Below, piece after piece: positions 41,871 to 49,969 of a stretch of DNA of 64,000 nucleotides (positions within the stretch are counted from its first letter, which is position 1; every line of letters begins with the position of its first letter). The position numbers and the translations under genes are program-made. The DNA is taken from the NCBI GenBank assembly GCA_052170475.1, contig JBQNAL010000004.1, positions 62,001-126,000 on the forward strand, given 5' to 3'. The notes under the pieces are model-generated. The model was given only the letters and a program-made list of their open reading frames with translations. It ran no database searches and had not been told where the DNA came from. Source of the DNA: CAJPQU01 sp052170475. GTDB lineage: Bacteria; Bacillota; Negativicutes; Selenomonadales; Selenomonadaceae.

Positions 41871-42986
41871 ATGGGAAAAATTGCCTTGAAGATACTCTAT
41901 CTCATCACCCTCCCTGATTTAGGCGGTGCGCAAGTACATCTCCTCACGGTGGCTTCGGAGATGGCGGCGCGAGGGCATGGCGTTTTGGTCGTTGTGGGAA
42001 GAGCGGGGTGGCTGACGGCACGGCTTCAAGGAGCGGGGATAGAGAGCGTGATTGTGCCGGATCTCGTGCGGGAGATTTCACCGTGCCGCGATATGCGCGC
42101 TGTGCTGGCGATTCGGCGCTTGCTTTTGGATCGGCGGCCGGATCTTGTGCATTGTCATTCCAGCAAAGCGGGGATTGTGGGGCGGTTGGCGGCTTGGCTT
42201 TTGGGGATTCCGTCGATTTTCACGGCGCACGGCTGGGCGTTTACGGAGGGGGTAGCGCCGCTAAAAAGGCGCTTTTATCAATGGTTGGAAATGGCAGCCG
42301 GATTTTGGGCGCGGCGGATCGTTTGCGTTTCGGAGTATGACCGCCGCCTCGGGTGTCAATGGCTTCCGATGCACGGCAAAAAAATGGTGACGATTTATAA
42401 CGGGATTTCCCCCGAGGCTTCCATGCGCTCCGAGGTATCGTCGGGTGCTTTGCGGCTGGTCATGGTGGCGCGATTTGCCCCGCCCAAATGTCAGGAAGAT
42501 GTCTTACGGGCGTTGGATAGGCTGCGAGAGCATGGAGAAAAATTAACAATAGAGGTGGATTTTATCGGGGAAGGAACCACATGCGCACGGGTACAGCGCA
42601 TGGCGCAACAACTGGGCTTAGAGGATACGGTGCGGTTTTTAGGCAATCGCACGGATGTCCCGGCGCTTTTGCCGCGCTATGGCGGCTGCCTGCTCATCAG
42701 CCAATGGGAAGGCTTTCCTATCAGTATTTTGGAAGCGATGCGCGCGGGACTGCCCGTGATCGCTTCGCATGTGGGCGGGGTCGCGGAAGCGGTAACGGAA
42801 GGGGAAAATGGCTTTTTAGTTCCCAAGGGCGACATTACCGTATTAGCGGAAAAAATTCGCTATGCAGCGCAGCATCGTGAAGATTTTGCGACGATGGGAC
42901 AGAGAGGCCGCCAGATGTTTCTTGCGCAATTTACTGCGGAAAAGATGATGACGCAGCTTGTAAGCCTTTACGAGGCGTGTCGGTGA
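41871..42986 (+). CDS. Glycosyltransferase family 4 protein
   Basis: A 371-residue GT-B transferase. LKILYLITLPDLGGAQVHLL opens the protein with the GGAxxH acceptor-side loop; HCHSSKAGIVGRLAAWLLGIPSIFTAHGWAF is the conserved middle; GCLLISQWEGFPISILEAMRAGLPVIAS near 270-297 is the EX7E donor site. Reading TTG 41841 would add ten residues, but GAGGAG sits nine bases ahead of ATG 41871. Last gene of the AT-rich part of the locus. Confidence 0.92.
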   Translation: MGKIALKILYLITLPDLGGAQVHLLTVASEMAARGHGVLVVVGRAGWLTARLQGAGIESVIVPDLVREISPCRDMRAVLAIRRLLLDRRPDLVHCHSSKAGIVGRLAAWLLGIPSIFTAHGWAFTEGVAPLKRRFYQWLEMAAGFWARRIVCVSEYDRRLGCQWLPMHGKKMVTIYNGISPEASMRSEVSSGALRLVMVARFAPPKCQEDVLRALDRLREHGEKLTIEVDFIGEGTTCARVQRMAQQLGLEDTVRFLGNRTDVPALLPRYGGCLLISQWEGFPISILEAMRAGLPVIASHVGGVAEAVTEGENGFLVPKGDITVLAEKIRYAAQHREDFATMGQRGRQMFLAQFTAEKMMTQLVSLYEACR

Positions 42987-43232
42987 AGGGGGCGATGATT
43001 AAAGAAAGTAAGAAAATGAGATAGCGCGGTAAATGGCTACAACAGTTAGGCAATTTTTAGTAATAAGGTTAATAAATTTCTTTTTTGTTACTAAAAACTA
43101 CTTAAATTTGCTAAAAATATGACATGATGTTACCTGTTTTTAGAGTCAGTTTGATCAATTTCATGTAAATGAGAGCGTAAAAACGGGATTGTCTTTTGAT
43201 AATCTTTAAGCTATCATATAGAGGAAGAGGGC
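42987..43232. other. AT-rich spacer with inverted repeat and promoter of a toxin-antitoxin pair
   Basis: A 246-base AT-rich gap. TTTTTAGTAA (43054-43063) and TTACTAAAAA (43088-43097) form a perfect 10-bp inverted repeat with a 24-base loop. TTGTCT, 17 bases, TATCAT just ahead of the toxin gene is a plausible promoter. No gene is seen. Confidence 0.6.
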
Positions 43233-43610
43233 GTGGCTTTGTATCGCATTCAATTCTATGCGGACAAGAAGGGGAATCAGCCTGTACGCGCATACATCAA
43301 GGAACTTGCGGCGAAGAACGATAAAAACAGCCGGATAAGATTGCATAAGATTCGCGAATATATCAAAATCCTTGCCATACACGGCGCGACGATGGGCGAG
43401 CCGTACATGAAGAAGATCGGCGGCGATATATGGGAGCTGCGTCCTTTAAGCGACAGGATTTTATTTGCGGCATGGACGGGTAAGAGTTTTGTTTTGCTCA
43501 GTCACTTTGTGAAGAAATCACAAAAAACACCACCCGCTGAGATTGACAAGGCAAAGCGGCTTTTGCAGGACTGTAAGGAAAGAGGCGAAGACAATGGGGA
43601 AAGGCTATAA
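43233..43610 (+). CDS. Gp49/HigB-like RelE-superfamily toxin
   Basis: A 125-residue protein of the phage-derived Gp49-like (DUF891) type: YRIQFYADKKGNQPVRAYIKEL, then GEPYMKKIGGDIWELRPLSDRILFAAW and FVLLSHFVKKSQKTPPAEIDKAKRLLQD. These toxins are ribosome-dependent mRNA interferases and pair with an XRE-family antitoxin, here encoded next. GTG start behind GAGGAAGAGG. The 17-base overlap with the next gene couples translation. Confidence 0.9.
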   Translation: MALYRIQFYADKKGNQPVRAYIKELAAKNDKNSRIRLHKIREYIKILAIHGATMGEPYMKKIGGDIWELRPLSDRILFAAWTGKSFVLLSHFVKKSQKTPPAEIDKAKRLLQDCKERGEDNGERL

Positions 43611-43950
43611 AGAAGCGTTAGCAGAAGCACAAGTTGCCTTAGAGGACTTGAAGGAACGAGGCGATGAGGCAATCGGCGGAGAATGGGATGATACGTTCGA
43701 TAAGGAGCTGTTCATGCCGGAGGAGATCGTTGCGAGTGATTTACGCGTAGCCTTGATCAGTGAACTGGTCAAGGCGCGAAACGAAAAGGGCATTACGCAA
43801 CGAAGGCTGGAGGAATTAAGCGGCGTGCGGCAGCCTGTGATCGCACGGATTGAAAAAGGCAATATCAGTCCGCAGATCGGAACGCTGATCAAAATGCTGG
43901 CACCGTTAGGAAAAACGATAAAGATTGTGCCGCTTCCATCTGCACAGTAA
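43594..43950 (+). CDS. HigA-like XRE-family antitoxin
   Basis: A 118-residue protein. The helix-turn-helix is in LISELVKARNEKGITQRRLEELSGVRQPVIARIEKGNISPQIGTLIKML (about 54-102), the Cro/CI type. The N-terminal 45 residues would bind the toxin. ATG 43594 lies inside the toxin gene end; an upstream frame from 43543 has no ribosome site. It should neutralise the preceding toxin and repress the operon. Confidence 0.9.
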   Translation: MGKGYKEALAEAQVALEDLKERGDEAIGGEWDDTFDKELFMPEEIVASDLRVALISELVKARNEKGITQRRLEELSGVRQPVIARIEKGNISPQIGTLIKMLAPLGKTIKIVPLPSAQ

Positions 43951-44000
43951 GAGATACGACATCTATATGTGGAACGTAAGATGAGGCGAGGAGGCACGAG

Positions 44001-45035
44001 ATGAAGAGGGCTTTGATTACGGGGGTTACGGGGCAGGATGGCTCGTATTTGGCGGAGCTTTTGCTGGAGAAGGGCTATGAGGTTCACGGGGTGGTGCGGC
44101 GTCACAGCACGCCGTGTACGGGGCGGATCGATCATTTGCTTTTCGATGAGGGGCTGAGAGATCGGTTTTTTCTTCATTACGGCGATCTGACGGACGCGGT
44201 CAATTTGGCGCAGCTCGTGCGGGCGGCAGAGCCGGATGAGGTGTACAATTTGGCGGCGCAGTCTCATGTGGCGGTGTCGTTTGAGGTGCCGGCGTATACG
44301 GCGGACGCGACGGGGGTGGGGACGCTGAAGCTCTTGGAGGCGATGCGTCTCTATGGGAAGCCGTGCCGCTTTTATCAGGCATCGACGTCGGAGCTTTTCG
44401 GGGGGCTGCCGGAGACGGCGCCGCAGAGCGAGGTGACGCCGTTTTATCCGAAGTCGCCCTACGGTGCGGCGAAGCTCTACGCGTACTGGATCACGGTGAA
44501 TTACCGCGAGGCGTACGGGATGTTCGCGGTGAACGGGATCCTCTTCAATCACGAGTCGCCGCGCCGGGGGGAGAACTTCGTGACGCGAAAGATCACGATC
44601 GCCGTTGCGCGGATTTTAGCCGGGAAGCAGAAGACGCTCGCGCTCGGCAATCTCGATGCGAAACGGGACTGGGGCTTTGCCGGGGATTATGTGGAGGGCA
44701 TGTGGCGGATGTTGCAGCAGGAAAAGCCCGGCGATTATGTGCTGGCGACGAATGAGACGCATACAGTGCGCGAGTTCGCCGAGTGCGCTTTCCGCGAGGC
44801 GGCGGGGATTGAGATCGAGTGGCGCGGCGCGGGGGCGGAGGAGAAGGGGTACTGCAAAAAGACGGGCCGCCTGCTCGTCGAGGTCGATCCGCGCAGCTTT
44901 CGTCCGGCAGAGGTGGAGCTTCTCTGGGGGGATCCCGCGAAGGCGGAGCGAGAGCTCGGCTGGCGGCGCAAGGTGGATTTCCCGTCGCTCGTCCGCCTGA
45001 TGGTCGCGGCGGATAGGGAGAAATACGGCCACTGA
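44001..45035 (+). CDS. gmd: GDP-mannose 4,6-dehydratase
   Basis: A 344-residue extended SDR: ALITGVTGQDGSYLAELLLEKGYEVHGVVRR with the Gmd-type GxxGxxG, DLTDAVNLAQLV, the catalytic STSELFGG and SPYGAAKLYAYWI (Tyr-x3-Lys), and FNHESPRRGENFVTRKI. It converts GDP-mannose to GDP-4-keto-6-deoxymannose, first committed step of GDP-L-fucose. It starts the GC-rich block gmd-manC-fcl, 50 bases after the toxin-antitoxin pair. Confidence 0.95.
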   Translation: MKRALITGVTGQDGSYLAELLLEKGYEVHGVVRRHSTPCTGRIDHLLFDEGLRDRFFLHYGDLTDAVNLAQLVRAAEPDEVYNLAAQSHVAVSFEVPAYTADATGVGTLKLLEAMRLYGKPCRFYQASTSELFGGLPETAPQSEVTPFYPKSPYGAAKLYAYWITVNYREAYGMFAVNGILFNHESPRRGENFVTRKITIAVARILAGKQKTLALGNLDAKRDWGFAGDYVEGMWRMLQQEKPGDYVLATNETHTVREFAECAFREAAGIEIEWRGAGAEEKGYCKKTGRLLVEVDPRSFRPAEVELLWGDPAKAERELGWRRKVDFPSLVRLMVAADREKYGH

Positions 45036-45060
45036 GCCGGAGAAGGTGAGGCGGGGCGGC

Positions 45061-46419
45061 GTGCATATTGTGCTTTTGTCCGGTGGTTCGGGAAAGCGCC
45101 TCTGGCCGCTTTCCAACGAGATTCGCTCGAAGCAGTTCATTCCGATCTTTCGGCAGGAGGACGGAACGGTTCTTTCGATGGCGCAGCGCGTGTACGGGCA
45201 GGTACTGCGCGCCGACGCTGCGGCGGACGTGGTGATCGCGACGTCGCGGGCGCAGGTCGCGACGCTCTGCCACCAGTTGGGGGAGGCGGTGGAGCTTTCC
45301 GTGGAGCCATGCCGTCGGGACACCTTTCCCGCCATCGCGCTGGCGGGCGCGTATCTCCACGATAAAAGGGGCGTGGGCGAGGAGGAGGCCATCGCGATCT
45401 GCCCCGTCGATCCGTATGTGGAGGACGGTTACTTCGCGGCGGTGCGGGAGCTGACCGAGCTTGCGGCAAAGGGGGAGGCGTCGCTCCTCTTGATGGGCGT
45501 GGAGCCGACGTATCCAAGCGCGAAATATGGCTACATCCTGCCGCGGGACAAGGGGCGGATCAGCGGGGTGGAGGCGTTTCGGGAAAAGCCGGAGGAAAGC
45601 GAGGCGGCGCGCTACATCCGCCAAGGCGCGCTTTGGAACAGCGGCGTTTTCGCCTGCCGCCTCGGCTATGTGCTGGAAAAGGCGCGGGAGATGCTGGGCG
45701 CTTCTTCCCATGCGGCGCTTTTGGCGCGCTATGAACAATTGCACCCGATCAGCTTCGATTACGCGGTGGTGGAAAAGGAACGCAGCATTTCCGTCGTGCG
45801 TTACGGCGGCGCGTGGAAGGATCTGGGGACGTGGAACACGCTGACGGAGGTCATGGAGACGAAGAGCATCGGCGATGTGACCATGGACGAGGGCTGCGAA
45901 AGGGCAGAGGTCGTCAATGAGATGGATGTGCCGGTGCTCTGCATGGGGCTGCGGGATATGGTCGTCGCGGCCAGCGCCGAGGGGATCTTGGTCGCGGATA
46001 AGCACAGCTCAAGCTACATTAAGCCGTATGTGGAGCGGTTCACCCAGCAGGCGCGGTTCGCAGAAAAGTCGTGGGGGAGTTTTCGCATCTTGGACGTGGG
46101 GGAGGAGAGCCTCGTCGTTAAGGTGACGCTCCGCGCCGGACACGCCATGAATTACCACAGCCATGCCCATCGCGCGGAGGTTTGGACGGTGGTGCGCGGG
46201 CGCGGCGAAGTCCTCATCGACGGGGTGCGCCGCGTCATAGGGGTCGGCGACGTGGTGCATCTGCCGCCGGGGTGCAAGCATACGGCAGCCGCGGCGGAGG
46301 ACATGACCCTCATCGAAGTGCAGATGGGAAAGGAGATTTCCCGCGAGGATAAGATCAAGTGGGAAGCGCCGGAAGATGTGGATGATCCGGCGAACGGAAA
46401 GCGGGGCGAGCGATTGTGA
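45061..46419 (+). CDS. manC: Mannose-1-phosphate guanylyltransferase/mannose-6-phosphate isomerase
   Basis: A 452-residue protein with the two usual parts: a nucleotidyltransferase starting VLLSGGSGKRLWPLSNEIRSKQF (a divergent GGxGxRLWPLSR..PKQF) with AFREKPEESEAARYI, and a C-terminal cupin with HRAEVWTVVRGRGEVLIDG and LPPGCKHTAAA. It makes GDP-mannose for Gmd. I use GTG 45061, nine bases after AAGGTGAGG; GTG 45046 would sit inside the ribosome site region. The next gene begins at its stop codon. Confidence 0.9.
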   Translation: MHIVLLSGGSGKRLWPLSNEIRSKQFIPIFRQEDGTVLSMAQRVYGQVLRADAAADVVIATSRAQVATLCHQLGEAVELSVEPCRRDTFPAIALAGAYLHDKRGVGEEEAIAICPVDPYVEDGYFAAVRELTELAAKGEASLLLMGVEPTYPSAKYGYILPRDKGRISGVEAFREKPEESEAARYIRQGALWNSGVFACRLGYVLEKAREMLGASSHAALLARYEQLHPISFDYAVVEKERSISVVRYGGAWKDLGTWNTLTEVMETKSIGDVTMDEGCERAEVVNEMDVPVLCMGLRDMVVAASAEGILVADKHSSSYIKPYVERFTQQARFAEKSWGSFRILDVGEESLVVKVTLRAGHAMNYHSHAHRAEVWTVVRGRGEVLIDGVRRVIGVGDVVHLPPGCKHTAAAAEDMTLIEVQMGKEISREDKIKWEAPEDVDDPANGKRGERL

Positions 46420-47360
46420 TGGAAAAGGACGCGAAGATTTACGTCGCGGGGCATCGCGGCATGGTGGGGTCGGCGATCGTGCGCGAGCTTCGCCGGCAGG
46501 GCTACGAAAACATCGTGACGCGCACGCACGCGGCTTTGGATCTTGGCCGGCAGGACGCGGTGGACGATTTTTTCGCCGAGGAAAAGCCGGCCTACGTCTT
46601 CTTGGCGGCGGCGAAGGTCGGCGGCATCGGGGCGAACAGCGAAGCGCCGGCAGACTTCTTATACGACAACATGATGGTGGAGATGAACGTGATCCACGCC
46701 GCGTGGCAGAGCGGCTGTAAAAAGCTGGAATTTTTAGGCTCGTCGTGCATTTACCCGCGCCTCGCCCCGCAGCCGATGAAGGAGGATTGCCTCCTGACGT
46801 CCGCGTTGGAGGAGACGAACGAGGCCTACGCGCTGGCGAAGATCTCGGGGCTGAAATACTGCGCGTACCTGAACCGGCAGTACGGGACGGACTATATCTC
46901 GGTGATGCCGACGAATCTCTATGGGCCAAACGACAATTATCATCCGACGCGCAGCCATGTGCTGCCCGCGCTGATCCGCCGCTTCCACGAGGCGAAGGTG
47001 GCGGGGGCTGCGTCCGTGACTTGCTGGGGCGATGGGTCTCCGCTGCGGGAATTTCTCTACGTGGACGATCTTGCGCATCTCTGCGTGTTTTTGATGAATC
47101 ACTACCATGGGAACGAGACGGTGAACGCGGGGACGGGGCGGGAGATCACGATCAAGGCGTTGGCGGAATTGGTGGCGCGCGTGGTCGGCTACCAAGGCGA
47201 GATCCGCTGGGATACGGAAAAGCCAAACGGCACACCGAGGAAGCTCTTGGACGTCTCGAAGGCGGCGGCGCTCGGCTGGCGCTATCGGACGGAACTCGAA
47301 GAGGGCGTGCGGCTGGCTTACGCGGACTTTCAAGAAAACGTCGCGCCGACTTTGGCGTAG
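46419..47360 (+). CDS. fcl: GDP-L-fucose synthase
   Basis: A 313-residue epimerase-reductase: IYVAGHRGMVGSAIVREL, ALDLGRQDAVDDFFAEEKP, FLGSSCIYPRLAPQPMKED (catalytic Ser and the SSCIYP signature of WcaG/Fcl), and YALAKISGLKYC (YxxxK). It epimerises and reduces GDP-4-keto-6-deoxymannose to GDP-L-fucose. ATG at the stop of manC (TGATG overlap); a GTG three bases earlier is also possible. Completes the GDP-fucose pathway. Confidence 0.96.
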   Translation: MEKDAKIYVAGHRGMVGSAIVRELRRQGYENIVTRTHAALDLGRQDAVDDFFAEEKPAYVFLAAAKVGGIGANSEAPADFLYDNMMVEMNVIHAAWQSGCKKLEFLGSSCIYPRLAPQPMKEDCLLTSALEETNEAYALAKISGLKYCAYLNRQYGTDYISVMPTNLYGPNDNYHPTRSHVLPALIRRFHEAKVAGAASVTCWGDGSPLREFLYVDDLAHLCVFLMNHYHGNETVNAGTGREITIKALAELVARVVGYQGEIRWDTEKPNGTPRKLLDVSKAAALGWRYRTELEEGVRLAYADFQENVAPTLA

Positions 47361-47412
47361 CGGGGAAAAAGGCGCCGTACCCCTCTGACGGCTTCATTTT
47401 ATTCGTGCTTCC

Positions 47413-47441
47413 TTGAAAAAAGTGTCCGGTGCGTATACAAT
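47413..47441 (+). promoter_or_regulatory. Promoter of the Rpn-like gene
   Basis: TTGAAA (47413-47418), 17-base spacer and TACAAT (47436-47441). The -35 region lies in a 28-bp block that is 25/28 identical to the promoter at 15246-15273. Confidence 0.75.
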
Positions 47442-47466
47442 AAGAGCAGGGACGTAAGGGAGAACG

Positions 47467-48525
47467 ATGTCTATGACGAGAGCAAACAAAATGTTGGACA
47501 GCGCCTTTTTAGACGGCGACAACGCCTCCTATGACGACATCGCCAAGCGATTCTTGGCGCATAAAACCCTTTTGGCACAGATCTTAAAAGAATTGGTCGA
47601 AGAGTTCAAAGACTGTTCCCTGCGTGACATTGCCGAGAAATACATCGAGGGCGAACCTGCGGTCAACATCAGCGAGATTCCCGTGGATGCCGATTTGACG
47701 AACGTCGTAAAGCGTGCTTCGGCGATCAAGAAAGGAAAGCCGGAAAAGATCAAGGGGCGGCGCAACGAGGACAGCAGCCCGACGGAAGGGACGATTGTCT
47801 TCGACATCCTCTTTCACGCGACCTTGCCGAAGACAAACGAACCCATCACGCTCATCATCAACATTGAACCGCAGCGTTCCCTCTACACGGGCTACCCGCT
47901 CATTCGACGCGCCATTTACTACGCCTGCCGCCTGATTTCCTCGCAAAAGGAACGCGAATTTCACGGGGACGACTACGGCGGGATTCGGAAAGTCTACACG
48001 ATATGGCTTGTCATGCACACCCCGAAAAACGCCGCGAATTCCATTCAGCGCTACCAGATTACGGAGAAGCGGCTGTATGGGAAAAAGCAAGAGGAGAGGA
48101 CAAACTATGACCTCTTCGTCGCCATCATAGTCAATTTAGGAAAGCTTCCGTCCAAGCAGCGGCTGTTGCAGTTCCTACGGCTCATCTTTTTAGATGAACG
48201 CAAAGCGGCGGAAAAGAAAAAGATTTTACGCGATGAATATGATGTGACGCTGACGAAAACAATGGAAGGAGCGTGGATGCAAATGGACAGCTTGGCAGCC
48301 GGGATTGCTGAACAGGCCGCACTAAAGGGGGAAAAGCGCGGCGAAAAGCGCGGGGAAAAGCGCGGAATCCGGATTGGGTTTCAGCAGGGGCAGAAGCAAG
48401 GTGTGGATAGTATCATGGCAGCTTTGCGGATGTTAAAGAAGAATTTGCCGATGGAGATGATTGTCGAAAAGACCGGGCTGACCTTAGCGCGCTTGACGGA
48501 GCTTCAGGCAGCGCTGGCAAAATGA
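47467..48525 (+). CDS. Rpn family PD-(D/E)XK nuclease/putative transposase
   Basis: A 352-residue protein of the group annotated as recombination-promoting nuclease or PD-(D/E)XK transposase. TIVFDILFHATLPK and PITLIINIEPQRS near 115-140 match the nuclease core (D, then IE-x-Q), and RAIYYACRLISSQK follows. The tail has three GEKR units (about 281-296) followed by the usual end KKNLPMEMIVEKTGLTLARLTEL. Members are RecA-independent DNA nucleases or addiction-like elements. It has its own promoter and interrupts the glycan locus. Confidence 0.8.
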   Translation: MSMTRANKMLDSAFLDGDNASYDDIAKRFLAHKTLLAQILKELVEEFKDCSLRDIAEKYIEGEPAVNISEIPVDADLTNVVKRASAIKKGKPEKIKGRRNEDSSPTEGTIVFDILFHATLPKTNEPITLIINIEPQRSLYTGYPLIRRAIYYACRLISSQKEREFHGDDYGGIRKVYTIWLVMHTPKNAANSIQRYQITEKRLYGKKQEERTNYDLFVAIIVNLGKLPSKQRLLQFLRLIFLDERKAAEKKKILRDEYDVTLTKTMEGAWMQMDSLAAGIAEQAALKGEKRGEKRGEKRGIRIGFQQGQKQGVDSIMAALRMLKKNLPMEMIVEKTGLTLARLTELQAALAK

Positions 48526-48553
48526 AGCCCGGCAGACTGGCGCTGGCTGAAGG

Positions 48554-49969
48554 ATGTTGGCCGTGTTGACGAAATTTCCCACCTTTCGCAAGGTGACGCT
48601 CCTCATCGGGGTGCTGCTCTTGACGGCGCTGGCGGTCTATTTGGCGCTCCATACGGTGCTGGCCGTTTATCCGCAGGCGTTTTCCACCGATGTATACTAT
48701 CAGATGATGCCGATGAATTTACTTTTGATCGGCCTTCTTTTTGGTGTCTACGGCCTCTTTTCTCTCACGAGAAAGCGCTTCGGGGAGATCTTCATCGGCC
48801 TCGCGCTCTCCGTCCTCTACACGCTCATCATCATGATGGCGGCAAATTTCTTTTTCCGCGCCTTCAGCTATTCGCGGAGCGTCCTCCTCGTGACGGCGGT
48901 CTATGAACTCCTTTTCTTAGGGGGGTGGCTGTGGTTCATGTGGCGCTTGGAGCGCTTCATCATGGTGGCGCGCACCGCCCTCGTGATCGGGAGCGAGAAG
49001 GCCTGTGCCCGTGTCCTCATGCGCCTTTCCGGCGTGCCGGAGCTCGGGATCGAGGTGCGCCACATCGCCACGGACGGTGCGGACAGCGATGCGTGGCGGA
49101 CGCAGCTTTTGCTGGTGGATCTCGTCATCTTGTGCAGCGATGTAGAGATCACGAAGAAAGCGGAAATTGTCGGCTGCTGTCAGGAACTCCAAAAGGAAGT
49201 GCTCTTGACGCCTTCCCTCTACGAGCTTTATTGCAGTGATCTTTCCATTGATAAGATCGACGACATTCCCTTTTTCCGGCCGCAGTATTTGAATCCCTCG
49301 TTGGAGCGCCGCTCCTTAAAGCGCATCTTGGACGTCTTCGTCGCGGGATCTGCGCTCCTTTTGACGGCGCTTCCCATGCTTTTCATCGCGCTCCTCATCA
49401 AATGGGACAGCAAGGGCCCGATCTTTTATAAGCAGGTGCGGACGGGGCGCTACGAAAAAGAGTTTGAGGTCTATAAGTTCCGCAGTATGCGAGAGGACGC
49501 GGAGGCGGAGAGCGGCCCCGTCATGGCGGGGGAAAACGATCCCCGGGTGACGCGGGTGGGGCGGTTTCTGCGGGCGACGCGCCTCGACGAGCTGCCGCAG
49601 TTCATCAATGTCCTCAAAGGCGAGATGAGCGTGGTCGGCCCGCGCCCGGAGCGCCCCTTCTTCGTTCGGCAGTTTAAGAAGGAAACGCAGGAGTATGCCT
49701 ATCGCCACAACGTGAAGCCGGGGATCACGGGGCTGGCGCAAGTCTACGGGAAATACAACACCACGGCCTACGATAAGCTCATCTACGATCTCATGTACGT
49801 GCAGCACTGCGATATTTTTACGGATCTGGTGGTCATCATCCAGACGGTGCGGGTGCTCTTTCAAAAGAGCAGTACGGAGGGCGTGGACGAGGCGAAGGCG
49901 GCCGAGGCGCTGGCGGACTGCGGGAGGTCGCAGGGCGAAAAAACGAGCGAGGAAACAAGCGAGTCATGA
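48554..49969 (+). CDS. Polyprenyl-phosphate sugar phosphotransferase (WbaP/WcaJ type)
   Basis: A 471-residue priming transferase. Four N-terminal membrane segments lie within about 14-135, then a nucleotide-binding-like domain, then KRILDVFVAGSALLLTALPMLFIALLIKWDSKGPIFYKQVRTGR with the fifth segment, EVYKFRSMRED, RVGRFLRATRLDELPQFINVLKGEMSVVGPRPE and NVKPGITGLAQV, the bacterial sugar transferase signature. It moves a sugar phosphate onto undecaprenyl phosphate to start the repeat unit. Its stop overlaps the ABC transporter start by four bases. Confidence 0.93.
   Translation: MLAVLTKFPTFRKVTLLIGVLLLTALAVYLALHTVLAVYPQAFSTDVYYQMMPMNLLLIGLLFGVYGLFSLTRKRFGEIFIGLALSVLYTLIIMMAANFFFRAFSYSRSVLLVTAVYELLFLGGWLWFMWRLERFIMVARTALVIGSEKACARVLMRLSGVPELGIEVRHIATDGADSDAWRTQLLLVDLVILCSDVEITKKAEIVGCCQELQKEVLLTPSLYELYCSDLSIDKIDDIPFFRPQYLNPSLERRSLKRILDVFVAGSALLLTALPMLFIALLIKWDSKGPIFYKQVRTGRYEKEFEVYKFRSMREDAEAESGPVMAGENDPRVTRVGRFLRATRLDELPQFINVLKGEMSVVGPRPERPFFVRQFKKETQEYAYRHNVKPGITGLAQVYGKYNTTAYDKLIYDLMYVQHCDIFTDLVVIIQTVRVLFQKSSTEGVDEAKAAEALADCGRSQGEKTSEETSES

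Noticed and set aside
44593..46005. 470-residue minus-strand frame across gmd and manC
   Set aside because: It spans two real genes in antisense and has only biased arginine/histidine composition.
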